DNA from: Microbacterium immunditiarum | Lineage (GTDB): Bacteria; Actinomycetota; Actinomycetes; Actinomycetales; Microbacteriaceae | Length of the DNA: 64,000 nucleotides | Reading direction: 5' to 3' | NCBI RefSeq assembly: GCF_013409785.1 | Contig: NZ_JACCBV010000001.1 | Location: 1,736,001 to 1,800,000 of the forward strand | Shown here: positions 54,852 through 63,957 of the stretch, piece by piece | Layout: each line of letters starts with the position of its first letter | Position numbering within the stretch: position 1 is the first letter of the stretch | The notes under the pieces: generated by a model | The model's database searches: none | Seen by the model: only the letters and a program-made list of their open reading frames with translations | What the model was told of the DNA's origin: nothing | Translations under genes and position numbers: made by a program

Positions 54852-55244
54852 ATGCGGACTCGTCGAATCGTCGCCATCGTCGTCGTGATCGCCGCGGTGC
54901 CCCTGGTGATCCTGGGGCTCATCGACCCGCTCGAAGGGGGACTGGCGCTGCTCGGGGCGATCGTCCTGGTCTTTGTCGCATGGTTGCTCTCCCGGGTGCC
55001 GGTCCCCAGGCTCGCGTGGATCGCCGCCGCCGCGACCGTCCTGGTGGGTGCGGTGACGATCGCGATCGCGATCGCGGTCTTCTCTCCCGGCTCGCCGCCG
55101 ACGACCGGCACGGTGGCGGCCCCCGGCGGAGGTCTGCTGGTCCCGCTGAACTGGGTCTGGCGCGTGGGCGTGCTGGTCACACTCGCCGGAGCGGTGCTCT
55201 ACATCGTGCGGCTGTTCCAGAGCCTTCGGCGCGTGCCGGAGTGA
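54852..55244 (+). CDS. Small four-helix membrane protein
   Basis: A 130-residue protein with four predicted helices, starting RTRRIVAIVVVIAAVPLVIL and ending GVLVTLAGAVLYIVRLFQSL. No family was recognised. The ATG at 54852 follows a GAAGGAGGG ribosome-binding site. It is convergent with the desaturase gene. Confidence 0.7.
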   Translation: MRTRRIVAIVVVIAAVPLVILGLIDPLEGGLALLGAIVLVFVAWLLSRVPVPRLAWIAAAATVLVGAVTIAIAIAVFSPGSPPTTGTVAAPGGGLLVPLNWVWRVGVLVTLAGAVLYIVRLFQSLRRVPE

Positions 55245-55268
55245 GTGCGCGGCCCGCCAGTCGCCCGC

Positions 55269-56426
55269 CTATGCGCGTCGGTACTGCGACGCCATCGGGC
55301 AGTCGAACGGATCGCGCGCGGCGAGGCCGACGCGGTTCAGGTAGTCGATGACGATCGCGTACGAGCGCCACAGCGACGTCTCGGTGTACGGCACGTCGTG
55401 GTTCTCGCAGAACTCGCGCACGATCTCACGCGCCTTGGCGAGATGCGGACGGGCCATGCTCGGGAAGAGGTGGTGCTCCACCTGGTAGTTGAGCCCGCCC
55501 ATGAGCGACGTCGCCCACCAGCCGCCGCGGACGTTGCGCGAGGTGCGGACCTGCTTCGAGAAGAAGTCGAGCTTCGCGTCGCGGTCGATGACCGGCATGC
55601 CCTTGTGGTTGGGAGCGAACGACGCGCCCATGTAGACGCCGAACACGGCGAGCTGCACGCCGAGGAACGCGAACGCCATGCCGAGGGGCAGGAACATGAA
55701 CACCGGGACGAGCAGGATCGCGAAGCGGGCCAGGATCATCGACAGCTCGGCCCAGCGCGCCTTCGCGTCGCGGTCGGTCAGGAGGTGCTTGAAGCTCAGA
55801 AAGTGAAGGTTGAGGCCCTCGAGGGTGAGCAGCGGGAAGAAGAGCCACCCCTGCTTGCGCGTGATGAGCCGGCGCAGTCCGCGCGCGCTGGCGGCGTCCT
55901 CTTCGAGGAACGAGATCGTGTCGATCTCGATATCGGGGTCCTTGCCCACGCGGTTCGGGTTCGCGTGGTGACGCGAGTGCTTGCTGTCCCACCACGAGTA
56001 GCTCATGCCGACGATCGCGCCGAGCACGCGCGCGAGCCGGTCGTTGGCGGGACCGGTCGAGAGGATCTGCCGGTGAGCGGCCTCGTGCGCGAGGAAGGCG
56101 ACCTGCGTCGCGATCACGCCGAGCGCACCGGCGATGAGCAGCTGGAACCAGCTGTCGCCGAGGAGGATGAACCCGGTGACTGCGCCGCCGAGCGCCACCG
56201 CGATCGCGACGCCCACCAGCGCGTAGAACCGCGTCGCGCGCTGGAGGAGGCCAGTCTCGCGTACGACGTTGGACACCTGGGTGTAGGCGCGTGCGATGGG
56301 CGGGAATGTGTCGGTTCCGGCATACGTCTGGCGAACGCGGCCGAGGGTTGCGGAAGGGTATGTGGCTGAGAGAGAGATGATTTCCTCGTTCGATCGGGCG
56401 ACACCGCGTGGCATCTGCAAAGCCAA
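55269..56426 (-). CDS. Membrane fatty-acid desaturase
   Basis: A 385-residue di-iron acyl desaturase with the three His boxes HEAAHRQ, HSRHHAN and QVEHHLF, between membrane helices (ALGVIATQVAFLAHEAAH, FPLLTLEGLNLHFLSF). It introduces double bonds into acyl-CoA or lipid acyl chains and is nearest to linoleoyl-CoA/delta-6-type enzymes. A second start (MPRGVARSNEE at 56414) is possible. Confidence 0.93.
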   Translation of the reverse strand: MALQMPRGVARSNEEIISLSATYPSATLGRVRQTYAGTDTFPPIARAYTQVSNVVRETGLLQRATRFYALVGVAIAVALGGAVTGFILLGDSWFQLLIAGALGVIATQVAFLAHEAAHRQILSTGPANDRLARVLGAIVGMSYSWWDSKHSRHHANPNRVGKDPDIEIDTISFLEEDAASARGLRRLITRKQGWLFFPLLTLEGLNLHFLSFKHLLTDRDAKARWAELSMILARFAILLVPVFMFLPLGMAFAFLGVQLAVFGVYMGASFAPNHKGMPVIDRDAKLDFFSKQVRTSRNVRGGWWATSLMGGLNYQVEHHLFPSMARPHLAKAREIVREFCENHDVPYTETSLWRSYAIVIDYLNRVGLAARDPFDCPMASQYRRA

Positions 56427-56595
56427 AGGCGGTCGCCGATCGCTTTCCTCACCCTAACCCGGGGCATATGCCGGAACGTTGATGCACGGGCGATGTCCAG
56501 GAACCCCGCCGGAGATCGTCGGACTCGCCGCATCCGCCCACACATGCGACGACCCCGGCAGCGAACCGCCGGGGCCGTCGCTCGTGCGATCGCGC

Positions 56596-56877
56596 TCAGG
56601 CCTGCGTCGCGAGCGCGAAGCGCACCGAGCCGTCGCCCGAGAGCTCGGCATCCAGCACGCGGTCGTCGAGGGCCGCGGCGGCCGACGTGTCGAGGAACAC
56701 GCGCGCACCGTCGGTCTCGACCACGGTGTCGTCCGGCTCAGGGGTCTCGGCGACGCTCAGCTCGAACCCGCGCTCCGGACCCGTGTCGCGGATACGGACG
56801 CCTCCGTCCACGGTGAGCGGCACCTGCGAGACGATCGTCTTGACGGCCTCGGCCGCGGTCGTGGTCAGCGTGAGCAT
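56596..56877 (-). CDS. HesB/IscA-like protein lacking the cysteines
   Basis: A 93-residue A-type Fe-S scaffold homologue. It starts MLTLTTTAAEAVKTIVSQVP and has VRIRDTGPERGFELSVAETP and GARVFLDTSAAAALDDRVLD. The three cysteines that bind iron in IscA are absent, as in the actinobacterial HesB group. It is therefore probably not a classical Fe-S carrier. Single-gene unit. Confidence 0.8.
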   Translation of the reverse strand: MLTLTTTAAEAVKTIVSQVPLTVDGGVRIRDTGPERGFELSVAETPEPDDTVVETDGARVFLDTSAAAALDDRVLDAELSGDGSVRFALATQA

Positions 56878-57086
56878 GATGCTCCTTCCGTTGCGGACTT
56901 CGGAACCGGCCACGATTCCGAGAATCCGCGCGCATCGCAACGAATCACCGGCATTCGGAGGGGATTCACACGTGGCGGCGCACGGTCCTCAGGCGGCGGA
57001 TGCGGCATCCGCCCCGCCCCTATCAGGAGCCTCACCGGCGCGCAACGCCTTGCCATGACACCTCGGCCCGACCGACTCTCGGGAGC

Positions 57087-58052
57087 ATGGTCGTGATCGG
57101 TTACCACCTCTCCCACGAGCAGTTCCTGCCGTCGCGTCTGCTGCGCATCGTGAAGCAGGCGGAGGTCGACGGCTTCGACGCCGCGATGTGCTCGGACCAC
57201 TTCGCGCCGTGGAGCCGCTCGCAGGGACAGTCGGGCTACGCCTGGAGCTGGCTCGGCGCCGCGCTTGCGACGACCCACCTGCCGATGGGGCTCGTGACGG
57301 CGCCCGGGCAGCGCTACCACCCGGCGATCGTCGCGCAGGCCGCAGGGACGCTCGCGGAGATGTTCCCGGGGCGGTTCTGGGCCGCGCTCGGCAGCGGCGA
57401 GGCTGTCAACGAGCACATCACGGGAGATGATTGGCCGCCCAAGCACGAGCGCGAGGCGCGCCTGCACGAAGCGGTCACCGCGATGCGGCGACTTCTCGCC
57501 GGCGAGACTGTGGACCACTCCGGATCGGTGCGCCTGCACGAGGCGCGCCTGTGGACGCTCCCGGAGGAGCCGCCTCCCTTCATCGCGGCTGCCGTCGGGC
57601 CCGCCACGGCCGAGTGGGCCGCGGAGTGGGCGGACGGCCTCATCACGGTGGGAGTCGATCCGTCCGCGCTCGGGGAGGTCCTCTCGGCCTACCGCTCCGC
57701 GGGCGGTCGCGGTCGCGCCGTCGTGCAGGTGCACGTGTGCCTCGCGGAGACGATGGACGACGGCATCCGCATCGCCGCAGACCAGTGGAGCCAGGCGACG
57801 GTGCCGCCGCCGCGGCTGTGGGACATCGAGACGCCCGAGGAGTTCGACCGCGTGGCGGACAGGTCCGACCACGCGGCGCTTCAGGGCGCGGTGCTCATCG
57901 ATGACGACGACCGGTCGATGTCGGAGCGCCTCCTCGCGATCACCGCCCAGGGCTTCGACGAGATCTACCTGCACCACGTGGGAACCGATCAGGAGGCGTT
58001 CGTCGAACGGGCCGGGCGCGAACTGCTGCCGAGGATGAGGAGCACCGCATGA
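57087..58052 (+). CDS. LLM-class (F420- or FMN-dependent) oxidoreductase
   Basis: A 321-residue luciferase-like TIM-barrel oxidoreductase: VVIGYHLSHEQFLPSRLL, AAMCSDHFAPWSRSQGQSGY, the cofactor region MGLVTAPGQRYHPAIVAQAA and FWAALGSGEAVNEHI. It resembles the TIGR03885 group, which often sits beside an alpha-amylase-family enzyme, as here. Its stop overlaps the next start (ATGA), so the two are translated together. The substrate is unknown. Confidence 0.88.
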   Translation: MVVIGYHLSHEQFLPSRLLRIVKQAEVDGFDAAMCSDHFAPWSRSQGQSGYAWSWLGAALATTHLPMGLVTAPGQRYHPAIVAQAAGTLAEMFPGRFWAALGSGEAVNEHITGDDWPPKHEREARLHEAVTAMRRLLAGETVDHSGSVRLHEARLWTLPEEPPPFIAAAVGPATAEWAAEWADGLITVGVDPSALGEVLSAYRSAGGRGRAVVQVHVCLAETMDDGIRIAADQWSQATVPPPRLWDIETPEEFDRVADRSDHAALQGAVLIDDDDRSMSERLLAITAQGFDEIYLHHVGTDQEAFVERAGRELLPRMRSTA

Positions 58053-59704
58053 AGATCGCCGACACGGGAGACATCTGGTGGAAGACCGCCGTCATCTACT
58101 GCCTCGACGTCGAGACGTTCTTCGATGTCGACGGTGACGGGATCGGCGACTTCGGCGGGCTCACCGACAAGATCGACTATCTCGCCGACCTCGGCGTCAC
58201 CTGCATCTGGCTGATGCCGTTCTACCCCACGCCGGACGCCGACGACGGCTACGACGTGAGCGACTTCTACGGCGTGGACCCGCGTCTCGGGTCGCACGGC
58301 GACGTCGTCGAGTTCGTGCGGACGGCGCGCAGTCGCGGCATCCGGGTCATCATCGACCTCGTCGTGAACCACACGTCGGACCGGCACCCGTGGTTCCTCA
58401 ATGCGCGCCGCTCGCGCAACGCGCGGTACCGCGACTACTACGTGTGGCGGGACCGCCCGACCCGCAAGCAGAAGAACGAGGTGTTCCCCGGCGAGGAGGA
58501 GAGCATCTGGGAGTGGGACGAGCGAACCGGGCAGTACTACCTGCACTCGTTCTACAAGCACCAGCCCGACCTCAACATCGCCAACCCCGCCGTGCGCGAC
58601 GAGATCGCGAAGATCATCGCGTTCTGGCTCATGATCGGCGTCTCAGGGTTCCGGATGGACGCCGTGCCGTTCCTGCTGGAGTCGCCGGGCGGGCCGTACG
58701 AAGTCGATCCGCACGAGTTCCTGCGCGATGTCAAGCGCTTCGCGCGGCGGCGCTCGAGCGAGGCGATGCTGCTCGGCGAGGTCGCTCTCCCGCACGATCA
58801 GCAGGCGGACTACTACGGTCACAACGCCGGCGAGCTGGATTCCCAGTTCGACTTCACGACCATGCAGGCCGTGTACCTGTCGATGGTGCGCGAGGACGCC
58901 GCGCCGATCGTGAAGGCTCTCCAGACGAGGCCGCCCATCAACGAGCCGGTCTCGTGGGTGAACATGCTCCGCAACCACGACGAGCTCACGCTCGCGCTGC
59001 TGCCCGAGAAGGAGAAGGGCGAGGTGCTCGACGCGCTCGCGCCGGATCCCGCGCAGCGCGCCTACGGGCGGGGGATCCTTCGGCGCCTCGCGCCCATGCT
59101 CCAGGGCGACGTCCGTCGCATCCGCCTCGCGTACAGCCTCATGTTCTCGCTGCCCGGAAACCCGCTCCTGTTCTACGGTGAGGAGCTGGGCATGGGCGAG
59201 AACCCCGAGGTCGCCGGCCGCATGGCCGTCCGCACGCCGATGCAGTGGACGCCCGGAAAGAACGGGGGGTTCTCCGACGCGCGACCGTCGCAGCTCATCG
59301 CGCCGCTGCCCCGGGGCGGCTTCGCGCCGGTGCACGTCAACGTGCTCGACCAGCAGAAGGAACCGGACTCGCTCTTCCACTTCGTGCGCGAGCTCGCGCA
59401 TCGCTACCGCTCGCTGCCCGAGATCGGGTGGGGCGACCTCGACCTCGTGCAGGCCGGTCCCGGCGGGGCGTTCGTGCACTCGCTCGTGACTCCGACGGGC
59501 CGGTTCGTCGCCGCCCACAACCTGAGCTCCGAGCCCGTCCAGCTCGCGGTGAACCTCCCGGAGTCGGTCGAGGGCGACGTCGTGCTGTCGGATCTGCTCA
59601 GCCCCGGCTATCTCGACGTCGAAGACGACCGGTCCTGCAGCTTCGAGCTCGACGCGTACGGGTTCCAGTGGTTCCGCGTCGTGCCGCGCGCGAAGCTCGG
59701 CTGA
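58049..59704 (+). CDS. Alpha-amylase-family glycosyl hydrolase (trehalose-synthase-like)
   Basis: A 551-residue GH13 enzyme. It starts WWKTAVIYCLDVETFFDVDG and has region I DLVVNHTSD, the nucleophile Asp in GFRMDAVPF, the acid/base Glu in MLLGEVALP and the third Asp in MLRNHDELTL, then a C-terminal beta domain. All catalytic residues are present. It resembles trehalose synthase but lacks a maltokinase. It is coupled to the LLM oxidoreductase gene. Confidence 0.9.
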   Translation: MKIADTGDIWWKTAVIYCLDVETFFDVDGDGIGDFGGLTDKIDYLADLGVTCIWLMPFYPTPDADDGYDVSDFYGVDPRLGSHGDVVEFVRTARSRGIRVIIDLVVNHTSDRHPWFLNARRSRNARYRDYYVWRDRPTRKQKNEVFPGEEESIWEWDERTGQYYLHSFYKHQPDLNIANPAVRDEIAKIIAFWLMIGVSGFRMDAVPFLLESPGGPYEVDPHEFLRDVKRFARRRSSEAMLLGEVALPHDQQADYYGHNAGELDSQFDFTTMQAVYLSMVREDAAPIVKALQTRPPINEPVSWVNMLRNHDELTLALLPEKEKGEVLDALAPDPAQRAYGRGILRRLAPMLQGDVRRIRLAYSLMFSLPGNPLLFYGEELGMGENPEVAGRMAVRTPMQWTPGKNGGFSDARPSQLIAPLPRGGFAPVHVNVLDQQKEPDSLFHFVRELAHRYRSLPEIGWGDLDLVQAGPGGAFVHSLVTPTGRFVAAHNLSSEPVQLAVNLPESVEGDVVLSDLLSPGYLDVEDDRSCSFELDAYGFQWFRVVPRAKLG

Positions 59705-59755
59705 CGGCGCGCGCCCGCTCTCTGTTCACGCGCTCCCCGACCGTCTATTGTCGGC

Positions 59756-59791
59756 GCATCAGCATCAGCATCAGCATCAGCATCAGCATCC
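59756..59791 (+). repeat. Hexanucleotide repeat tract (GCATCA)5
   Basis: Five GCATCA units followed by GCATCC, starting four bases after a TATTGT -10-like hexamer (59746-59751) and ending 20 bases before the MBL start codon. In frame it would read as an Ile-Ser repeat. Repeats of this kind can change number by slippage. Confidence 0.9.
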
Positions 59792-59811
59792 GCACGACGG
59801 ACGGACGGCAC

Positions 59812-60591
59812 GTGCGCATCACCCGAATCGGAGGGCCCACCCTCCTCGTTGAGCTCGACGGCTGGCGCATCCTCCTCGACCCCACGTTCGACCCGCCCGG
59901 GCGGCGGTACGCGTTCGGCGCAGGAACATCGAGCGTCAAGACGCGCGGGCCCGCGATCTCCGTCGAGGACGTCGGACCGGTCGACGTCGTGCTGCTCAGT
60001 CATGACGGGCACGCCGACAACCTCGACGACGCGGGTCGCGCGCTCCTTCCCCGAGCGAAGCACGTCGTGACGACGGCCCACGGTGCGCGCCGCCTCGCCT
60101 TGCCCCACGCGATCGGACTCAGGCCGGGAGAGTCGCGCAACCTCGCACTGGAGGGCAGGCCCGCGCTCGCGGTGACCGCGACTCCCGCGCGCCACGGGCC
60201 TCCGCTCAGCCGTCCGCTCGTCGGCCCGGTGGTCGGCTTCGCGGTGCGCAGGGCGGGCGAGGAACGCGTGGCCCTGTGGGTGACGGGAGACACCGTCCTC
60301 CATCGAGCGCTGAGCGCGACGGCCCGCAGGTATGACATCGACGTCGCGGTCGTGAACGTCGGCGGCGTCGGCTTCCCCGCGACCGGACCGGTCAAGTACA
60401 CGATGACCGGTCCCGACGCGATGCGGCTCGTCGCCGACGCCGACCCGCGCGTGGTCGTTCCTGCGCACTACGACGGGTGGTCGCACTTCCGCGATGGCGA
60501 GCAGGGGTTGCGCGCAGCCGTGCTCGCCGCGCCGCCGGCATTGCGCGAGCGGGTCGTGTGGCTGCCGGACGGCGAGCCGGTGGAGGTCTAG
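59812..60591 (+). CDS. MBL-fold metallo-hydrolase (UlaG-like)
   Basis: A 259-residue metal-dependent hydrolase: RITRIGGPTLLVELDGWRIL, LLSHDGHADNLDD with the HxGHxDN form of the metal site, VTGDTVLHRAL and PAHYDGWSHF. The GTG at 59812 was chosen because VRITRIGGPTLLV starts the first strand. Its promoter and leader include the hexanucleotide repeats. The substrate is unknown. Confidence 0.85.
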   Translation: MRITRIGGPTLLVELDGWRILLDPTFDPPGRRYAFGAGTSSVKTRGPAISVEDVGPVDVVLLSHDGHADNLDDAGRALLPRAKHVVTTAHGARRLALPHAIGLRPGESRNLALEGRPALAVTATPARHGPPLSRPLVGPVVGFAVRRAGEERVALWVTGDTVLHRALSATARRYDIDVAVVNVGGVGFPATGPVKYTMTGPDAMRLVADADPRVVVPAHYDGWSHFRDGEQGLRAAVLAAPPALRERVVWLPDGEPVEV

Positions 60592-60601
60592 CGCGAAGAG
60601 G

Positions 60602-60778
60602 TCAGTCCTCGCCCTCCTCGCCCGGGTCCTCCAGCGAGGACGCCTGCGCGGGCGGCACCTCTTCGGCGATGTCGCCGCGGTCGGCATCGGGGTTGCCGGT
60701 CCCGCTCGCCGCGGCGTACTCGACGGGGTCCTGAGGTGTCGGCCTCCCGCCCTCACGCCTGTCGTGGTGGTGGTCCAT
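60602..60778 (-). CDS. Small acidic protein
   Basis: A 58-residue acidic protein starting MDHHHDRREGGRPTPQDPVE and ending SLEDPGEEGED. The ATG at 60778 has a strong GGAGG ribosome-binding site seven bases upstream, so it is probably translated. No family is recognised. It is convergent with the MBL gene and divergent from the kinase gene. Confidence 0.6.
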   Translation of the reverse strand: MDHHHDRREGGRPTPQDPVEYAAASGTGNPDADRGDIAEEVPPAQASSLEDPGEEGED

Positions 60779-60941
60779 GTCGCCTCCTTCGGGCTCAGTC
60801 TCGCGCCGCATGCGCGGCGGCACCGGGGGCTTGACAGCGGATGCCGCGGCGGCCGCCGCAGGGGGAGGGAGCTCTTGCGGCATCCGTCCCGGTCCCGCAA
60901 GGGGGTTCACGCGACGCACCCGCGCGCCTAGCGTCGCGTGC

Positions 60942-62012
60942 ATGAGCGACGTGACGATCTTCGCCCCCTCGCCGACGCTGACGGTGACCGTGGAGGACCA
61001 CCCGTCGGGCAGCGAGATCCACGTGCACGCCGGCGGGCAGGGGGTGTGGCAGGCGCGCATGCTGCTGCGCCTGGGAGTCGACGTCACGATGTGCTGCGTC
61101 TTGACGGGGGAGACCGGCCGTGTGCTGCGGCACCTTCTCGAGGACGAGGGCATCTCGGTCGTCGCCGTCGAGCGCGAGGGCCGCGGATCCGCATACCTCC
61201 ACGACCGGCGCGAGGGACACCGGACGGAGATCGCCGAGGACGACGGCGAGCCTATCGGGCGCCATGAGCTCGACGAGCTGTACGGAGCAACCCTCAAGAC
61301 GGGCCTTCGCTCGGGGCTCGTGATCCTGAGCGGGCCGGTCGGCGAGGAGGTCCTTCCGGCGGACACGTATCGGCGTCTTGCCTCCGATCTCCGCGAGGGC
61401 GGCGCGCGCGTGATCGTCGACCTCGCCGGCGAGCGACTCGACGCGGCGCTCCAGGGCGGTGTCGACGTGCTCAAGGTCAGCCACGAGGAGCTCAAGGACG
61501 ACGGGCGCATCGAGGAGGCATCCGGTCGCGCGATCCTGCACGCGATGCGCGAGCTGCACCGAACCGGCGCGGGAACCGTCATCGTCACGCGCGCCTCGGA
61601 GCCGCTTCTGCTGCTCGACGCGGAGGGCTTCCTCGAGGTGAACGCGCCGCAGCTCGAGGTGACGGACACGCGCGGGGCCGGCGACTCGCTCACCGCGGGC
61701 GTGGCCGCGGGCATGGCCGAAGGAGCGACCCCACGCGAAGCGGTGACGCTCGGCGCGGCTGCGGGCGCCCTGAACGTGACACGGCACGGCCTGGGCACGG
61801 GCGATCCCGATACGATCGCGCGCCTCCGCGACCGGGTCACGGTGCGCGCGCTCGCCGACGAGCTGTCGGCCGACGCGGAGCAGCCCGTGACCGGACACGT
61901 GAGTCCCGACGGCCTGGCGGCACTGGCCGAACCGGATGCCGCGGCCGACGTCGAGCGGAAACGCGACGCCGACGGCGATCCCGACGCTCACGGGGAAGGT
62001 AGTCGGCCGTGA
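60942..62012 (+). CDS. PfkB-family carbohydrate kinase
   Basis: A 356-residue ribokinase-fold sugar kinase. HVHAGGQGVWQARMLLRLGV is the sugar-binding start, and TDTRGAGDSLTAGVAAGMAE holds the catalytic Asp of the GAGD motif. Close to 1-phosphofructokinase/tagatose kinase types, but the sugar is unknown. The C-terminal tail is unusually charged. TAGCGT (60929-60934) lies seven bases before the ATG. surE overlaps its stop codon. Confidence 0.9.
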   Translation: MSDVTIFAPSPTLTVTVEDHPSGSEIHVHAGGQGVWQARMLLRLGVDVTMCCVLTGETGRVLRHLLEDEGISVVAVEREGRGSAYLHDRREGHRTEIAEDDGEPIGRHELDELYGATLKTGLRSGLVILSGPVGEEVLPADTYRRLASDLREGGARVIVDLAGERLDAALQGGVDVLKVSHEELKDDGRIEEASGRAILHAMRELHRTGAGTVIVTRASEPLLLLDAEGFLEVNAPQLEVTDTRGAGDSLTAGVAAGMAEGATPREAVTLGAAAGALNVTRHGLGTGDPDTIARLRDRVTVRALADELSADAEQPVTGHVSPDGLAALAEPDAAADVERKRDADGDPDAHGEGSRP

Positions 62013-62758
62013 CGAGCATCCTCGTGACGAACGACGACGGCATCGCCGCCCCGGGCCTGCACGTGCTCGCGCGGCTCGCCCGGGACGCCGGCTACGACGT
62101 GACGATCGCCGCGCCCGCGGAGCAGTCCAGCGGCTCGAGCGCCTCGATCATGGCGGAGGACGCCGATGGCCGCATCGCCGTCGAGCGGCGCAGCCTCGAG
62201 GGACTCGACGGCATTCCGGCGTTCGCGGTGCGCGGTGGCCCAGGGCTCATCGCTCTCATCGCGGCGCGCGGCGCGTTCGGCGATCCGGCCCAGGTCGTGC
62301 TCTCGGGCGTCAACCACGGTGCGAACGTGGGCCGCGCGATACTGCACTCTGGCACGGTCGGCGCGGCGCTCACGGGCGGACTCAATGGGGCGTGGGGGGT
62401 CGCCGTGTCGCTCGACGTCGGCATGCGTCCGGAGGCGTTCCACTGGGAGGCCGCCGCGGCACCCGCGATCGACCTGCTGCCCGACTTGATGACCCGCCCG
62501 CGGGGGACCGTCATCAATGTCAACGCCCCGAACGCTCCCACCAACCGCGGTCTGCGCGAAGCCACGCTCGCGCCCTTCGGAATCGTGCAGACGACCCTCA
62601 CCGACGAAGGAGAGCACCACGTCCGGCTCGCGGTGGAGGATCTGCCGAACCGCCCGGAGCCGGGCACGGACGCGGCCTACCTCGCCGAGGGCTGGATCAC
62701 CGTGACCGGAATCGATCCGGTCTCGCACTTCGAGCTCGGGCTCGCCGCGCACGACTGA
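62009..62758 (+). CDS. surE: 5'/3'-nucleotidase SurE
   Basis: A 249-residue metal-dependent nucleoside monophosphatase. The metal ligands are in ILVTNDDGIAAPGL (Asp-Asp), SSGSSASI (Ser) and SGVNHGANVGRAI (Asn). It is normally a survival protein in stationary phase. The GTG overlaps the kinase stop (GTGA), so both are made together. Confidence 0.93.
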   Translation: MTSILVTNDDGIAAPGLHVLARLARDAGYDVTIAAPAEQSSGSSASIMAEDADGRIAVERRSLEGLDGIPAFAVRGGPGLIALIAARGAFGDPAQVVLSGVNHGANVGRAILHSGTVGAALTGGLNGAWGVAVSLDVGMRPEAFHWEAAAAPAIDLLPDLMTRPRGTVINVNAPNAPTNRGLREATLAPFGIVQTTLTDEGEHHVRLAVEDLPNRPEPGTDAAYLAEGWITVTGIDPVSHFELGLAAHD

Positions 62759-62794
62759 CTCGGCACCGGGCCGGGAGTCCGCGAGCGTTCGACG

Positions 62795-63151
62795 TCAGTG
62801 CGCCGCTTCGTACGCTTCGAGCACGCTCGCCGGAACGCGACCGCGCTCGGAGATGTCGTACCCGTTCTCCTTCGCCCACGCGCGGATCGCGCTGTAGTCC
62901 TGCTGCCCCGCGCGGCGGCGCTTGCGTGGCGCGGAGCCCGCGGTCGAGGCCGCACCTCGACCGCCCGACACGCGACGGGCGGCCTTGGTGTACTGCTCGA
63001 GCGCGCCGCGCAGCGAGGTGGCGTTCTCGGTGGACAGGTCGATCTCGTATGCGACGCCGTCGAGCGAGAACAGGACCGTCTCGCCGGAGCCGACTTCGAG
63101 GACGGTGCCGTCGAGGTCATCGACGAGCTGATGGACGATTCTGCGTGCCAT
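62795..63151 (-). CDS. lsr2: Lsr2-family nucleoid-associated protein
   Basis: A 118-residue xenogeneic-silencing protein: MARRIVHQLVDDLDGT and SGETVLFSLDGVAYEIDLST form the dimerisation domain; a basic linker follows, then the DNA-binding domain IRAWAKENGYDISERGRVPA with the RGR AT-hook-like motif. It binds AT-rich DNA and silences acquired genes, such as those of the island. The ATG at 63151 was chosen by the conserved MARRIVHQL. Confidence 0.95.
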   Translation of the reverse strand: MARRIVHQLVDDLDGTVLEVGSGETVLFSLDGVAYEIDLSTENATSLRGALEQYTKAARRVSGGRGAASTAGSAPRKRRRAGQQDYSAIRAWAKENGYDISERGRVPASVLEAYEAAH

Positions 63152-63271
63152 ACCCGTCACATTAGGGGAATTCAGCTTTTCGCACTATCAGGCATTCGAA
63201 GATCGGCGAATTCGCGCCGCAAGGAAATGTGAGAAAACGCTCACCCTTTATCGCGCGCATTCACGCGTGTG

Positions 63272-63784
63272 CTAATGCTCGATCGCGTCGCGCTCGAGTT
63301 CGAGCAGGAATCGTTTGACGTCGGACCGGCCGCCGTATTCGCCGAGGGACCCGTCTGATCGGACGACGCGATGCACCGGCACGATGATCGAGAACGGCGT
63401 CGTCGCACACGCGGTGCCCACGGCGCGCGCGGCCCTGGGGCTTCCGGCGGCGACGGCGACCTCGCCGTACGACGCGGTCTCGGCGTAGGGGATCTCGCGG
63501 ACCGCCTCGAGCGCGGCGCGCGTGAAGCCGCGTACCCCGCTCCAATCGACGGTCACGTCGAATTCGCGGCGTTCACCAGCGAAATACTCCTCGAGCTGCC
63601 GATCGATATCGCCGCCCGCGGTGTCGTCGGGCTCGGGAGCGCGACGCAATTCCAGAGCGATGCGCTCGAGTTCCGCACCGAGCGGCCCTTCGAACGGATG
63701 CAATTGCACGATGCCGGAGGAGGTCGCGACGATCAGGATGTCGCCGATCGGGGAGGGGTGGACTCGGAAGCGCGGGTCGGTCAT
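63272..63784 (-). CDS. Alkyltransferase-like protein (Ogt/MGMT homologue without active-site Cys)
   Basis: A 170-residue homologue of methylated-DNA-protein-cysteine methyltransferase. It has an MGMT N-terminal domain, GFTRAALEAVREIPYAETAS, YGEVAVAAGSPRAARAVGTA with the Arg finger, and SIIVPVHRVVRSDGSLGEYGG. The catalytic motif PCHRV is PVHRV, so residue 137 is Val instead of Cys and no alkyl transfer is possible. It would recognise alkylated guanine and flag it, as alkyltransferase-like proteins do. Confidence 0.85.
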   Translation of the reverse strand: MTDPRFRVHPSPIGDILIVATSSGIVQLHPFEGPLGAELERIALELRRAPEPDDTAGGDIDRQLEEYFAGERREFDVTVDWSGVRGFTRAALEAVREIPYAETASYGEVAVAAGSPRAARAVGTACATTPFSIIVPVHRVVRSDGSLGEYGGRSDVKRFLLELERDAIEH

Positions 63785-63878
63785 GGCTTCATCCTGTCTG
63801 CGCGGGGGTGGGGCATCCGTTCTCTCCGGCCCGCCCGTGAAGAGTCGTCCGCGAGGTTCCGCTGGGGAGGAACCGCCG

Positions 63879-63947
63879 ATGACACGGCGTGTCGCAATCC
63901 GGCGAAACCCGCGCTTGAATCCCGGTCCGCGACGGGCGCCCGCCTAG
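63879..63947 (+). CDS. Possible 22-residue basic micro-ORF
   Basis: ATG at 63879 with a GGGGAGGAA ribosome-binding site five bases upstream. The product is MTRRVAIRRNPRLNPGPRRA and two more residues, very basic. It ends on the -10-like hexamer of the next gene. It could equally be chance. Confidence 0.25.
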   Translation: MTRRVAIRRNPRLNPGPRRAPA

Positions 63948-63957
63948 TCTGGCTCGT

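Noticed and set aside
59756..59791. CRISPR-like repeat
   Set aside because: The units are only six bases and directly adjacent with no spacers. No CRISPR array or cas gene was seen anywhere in the window.
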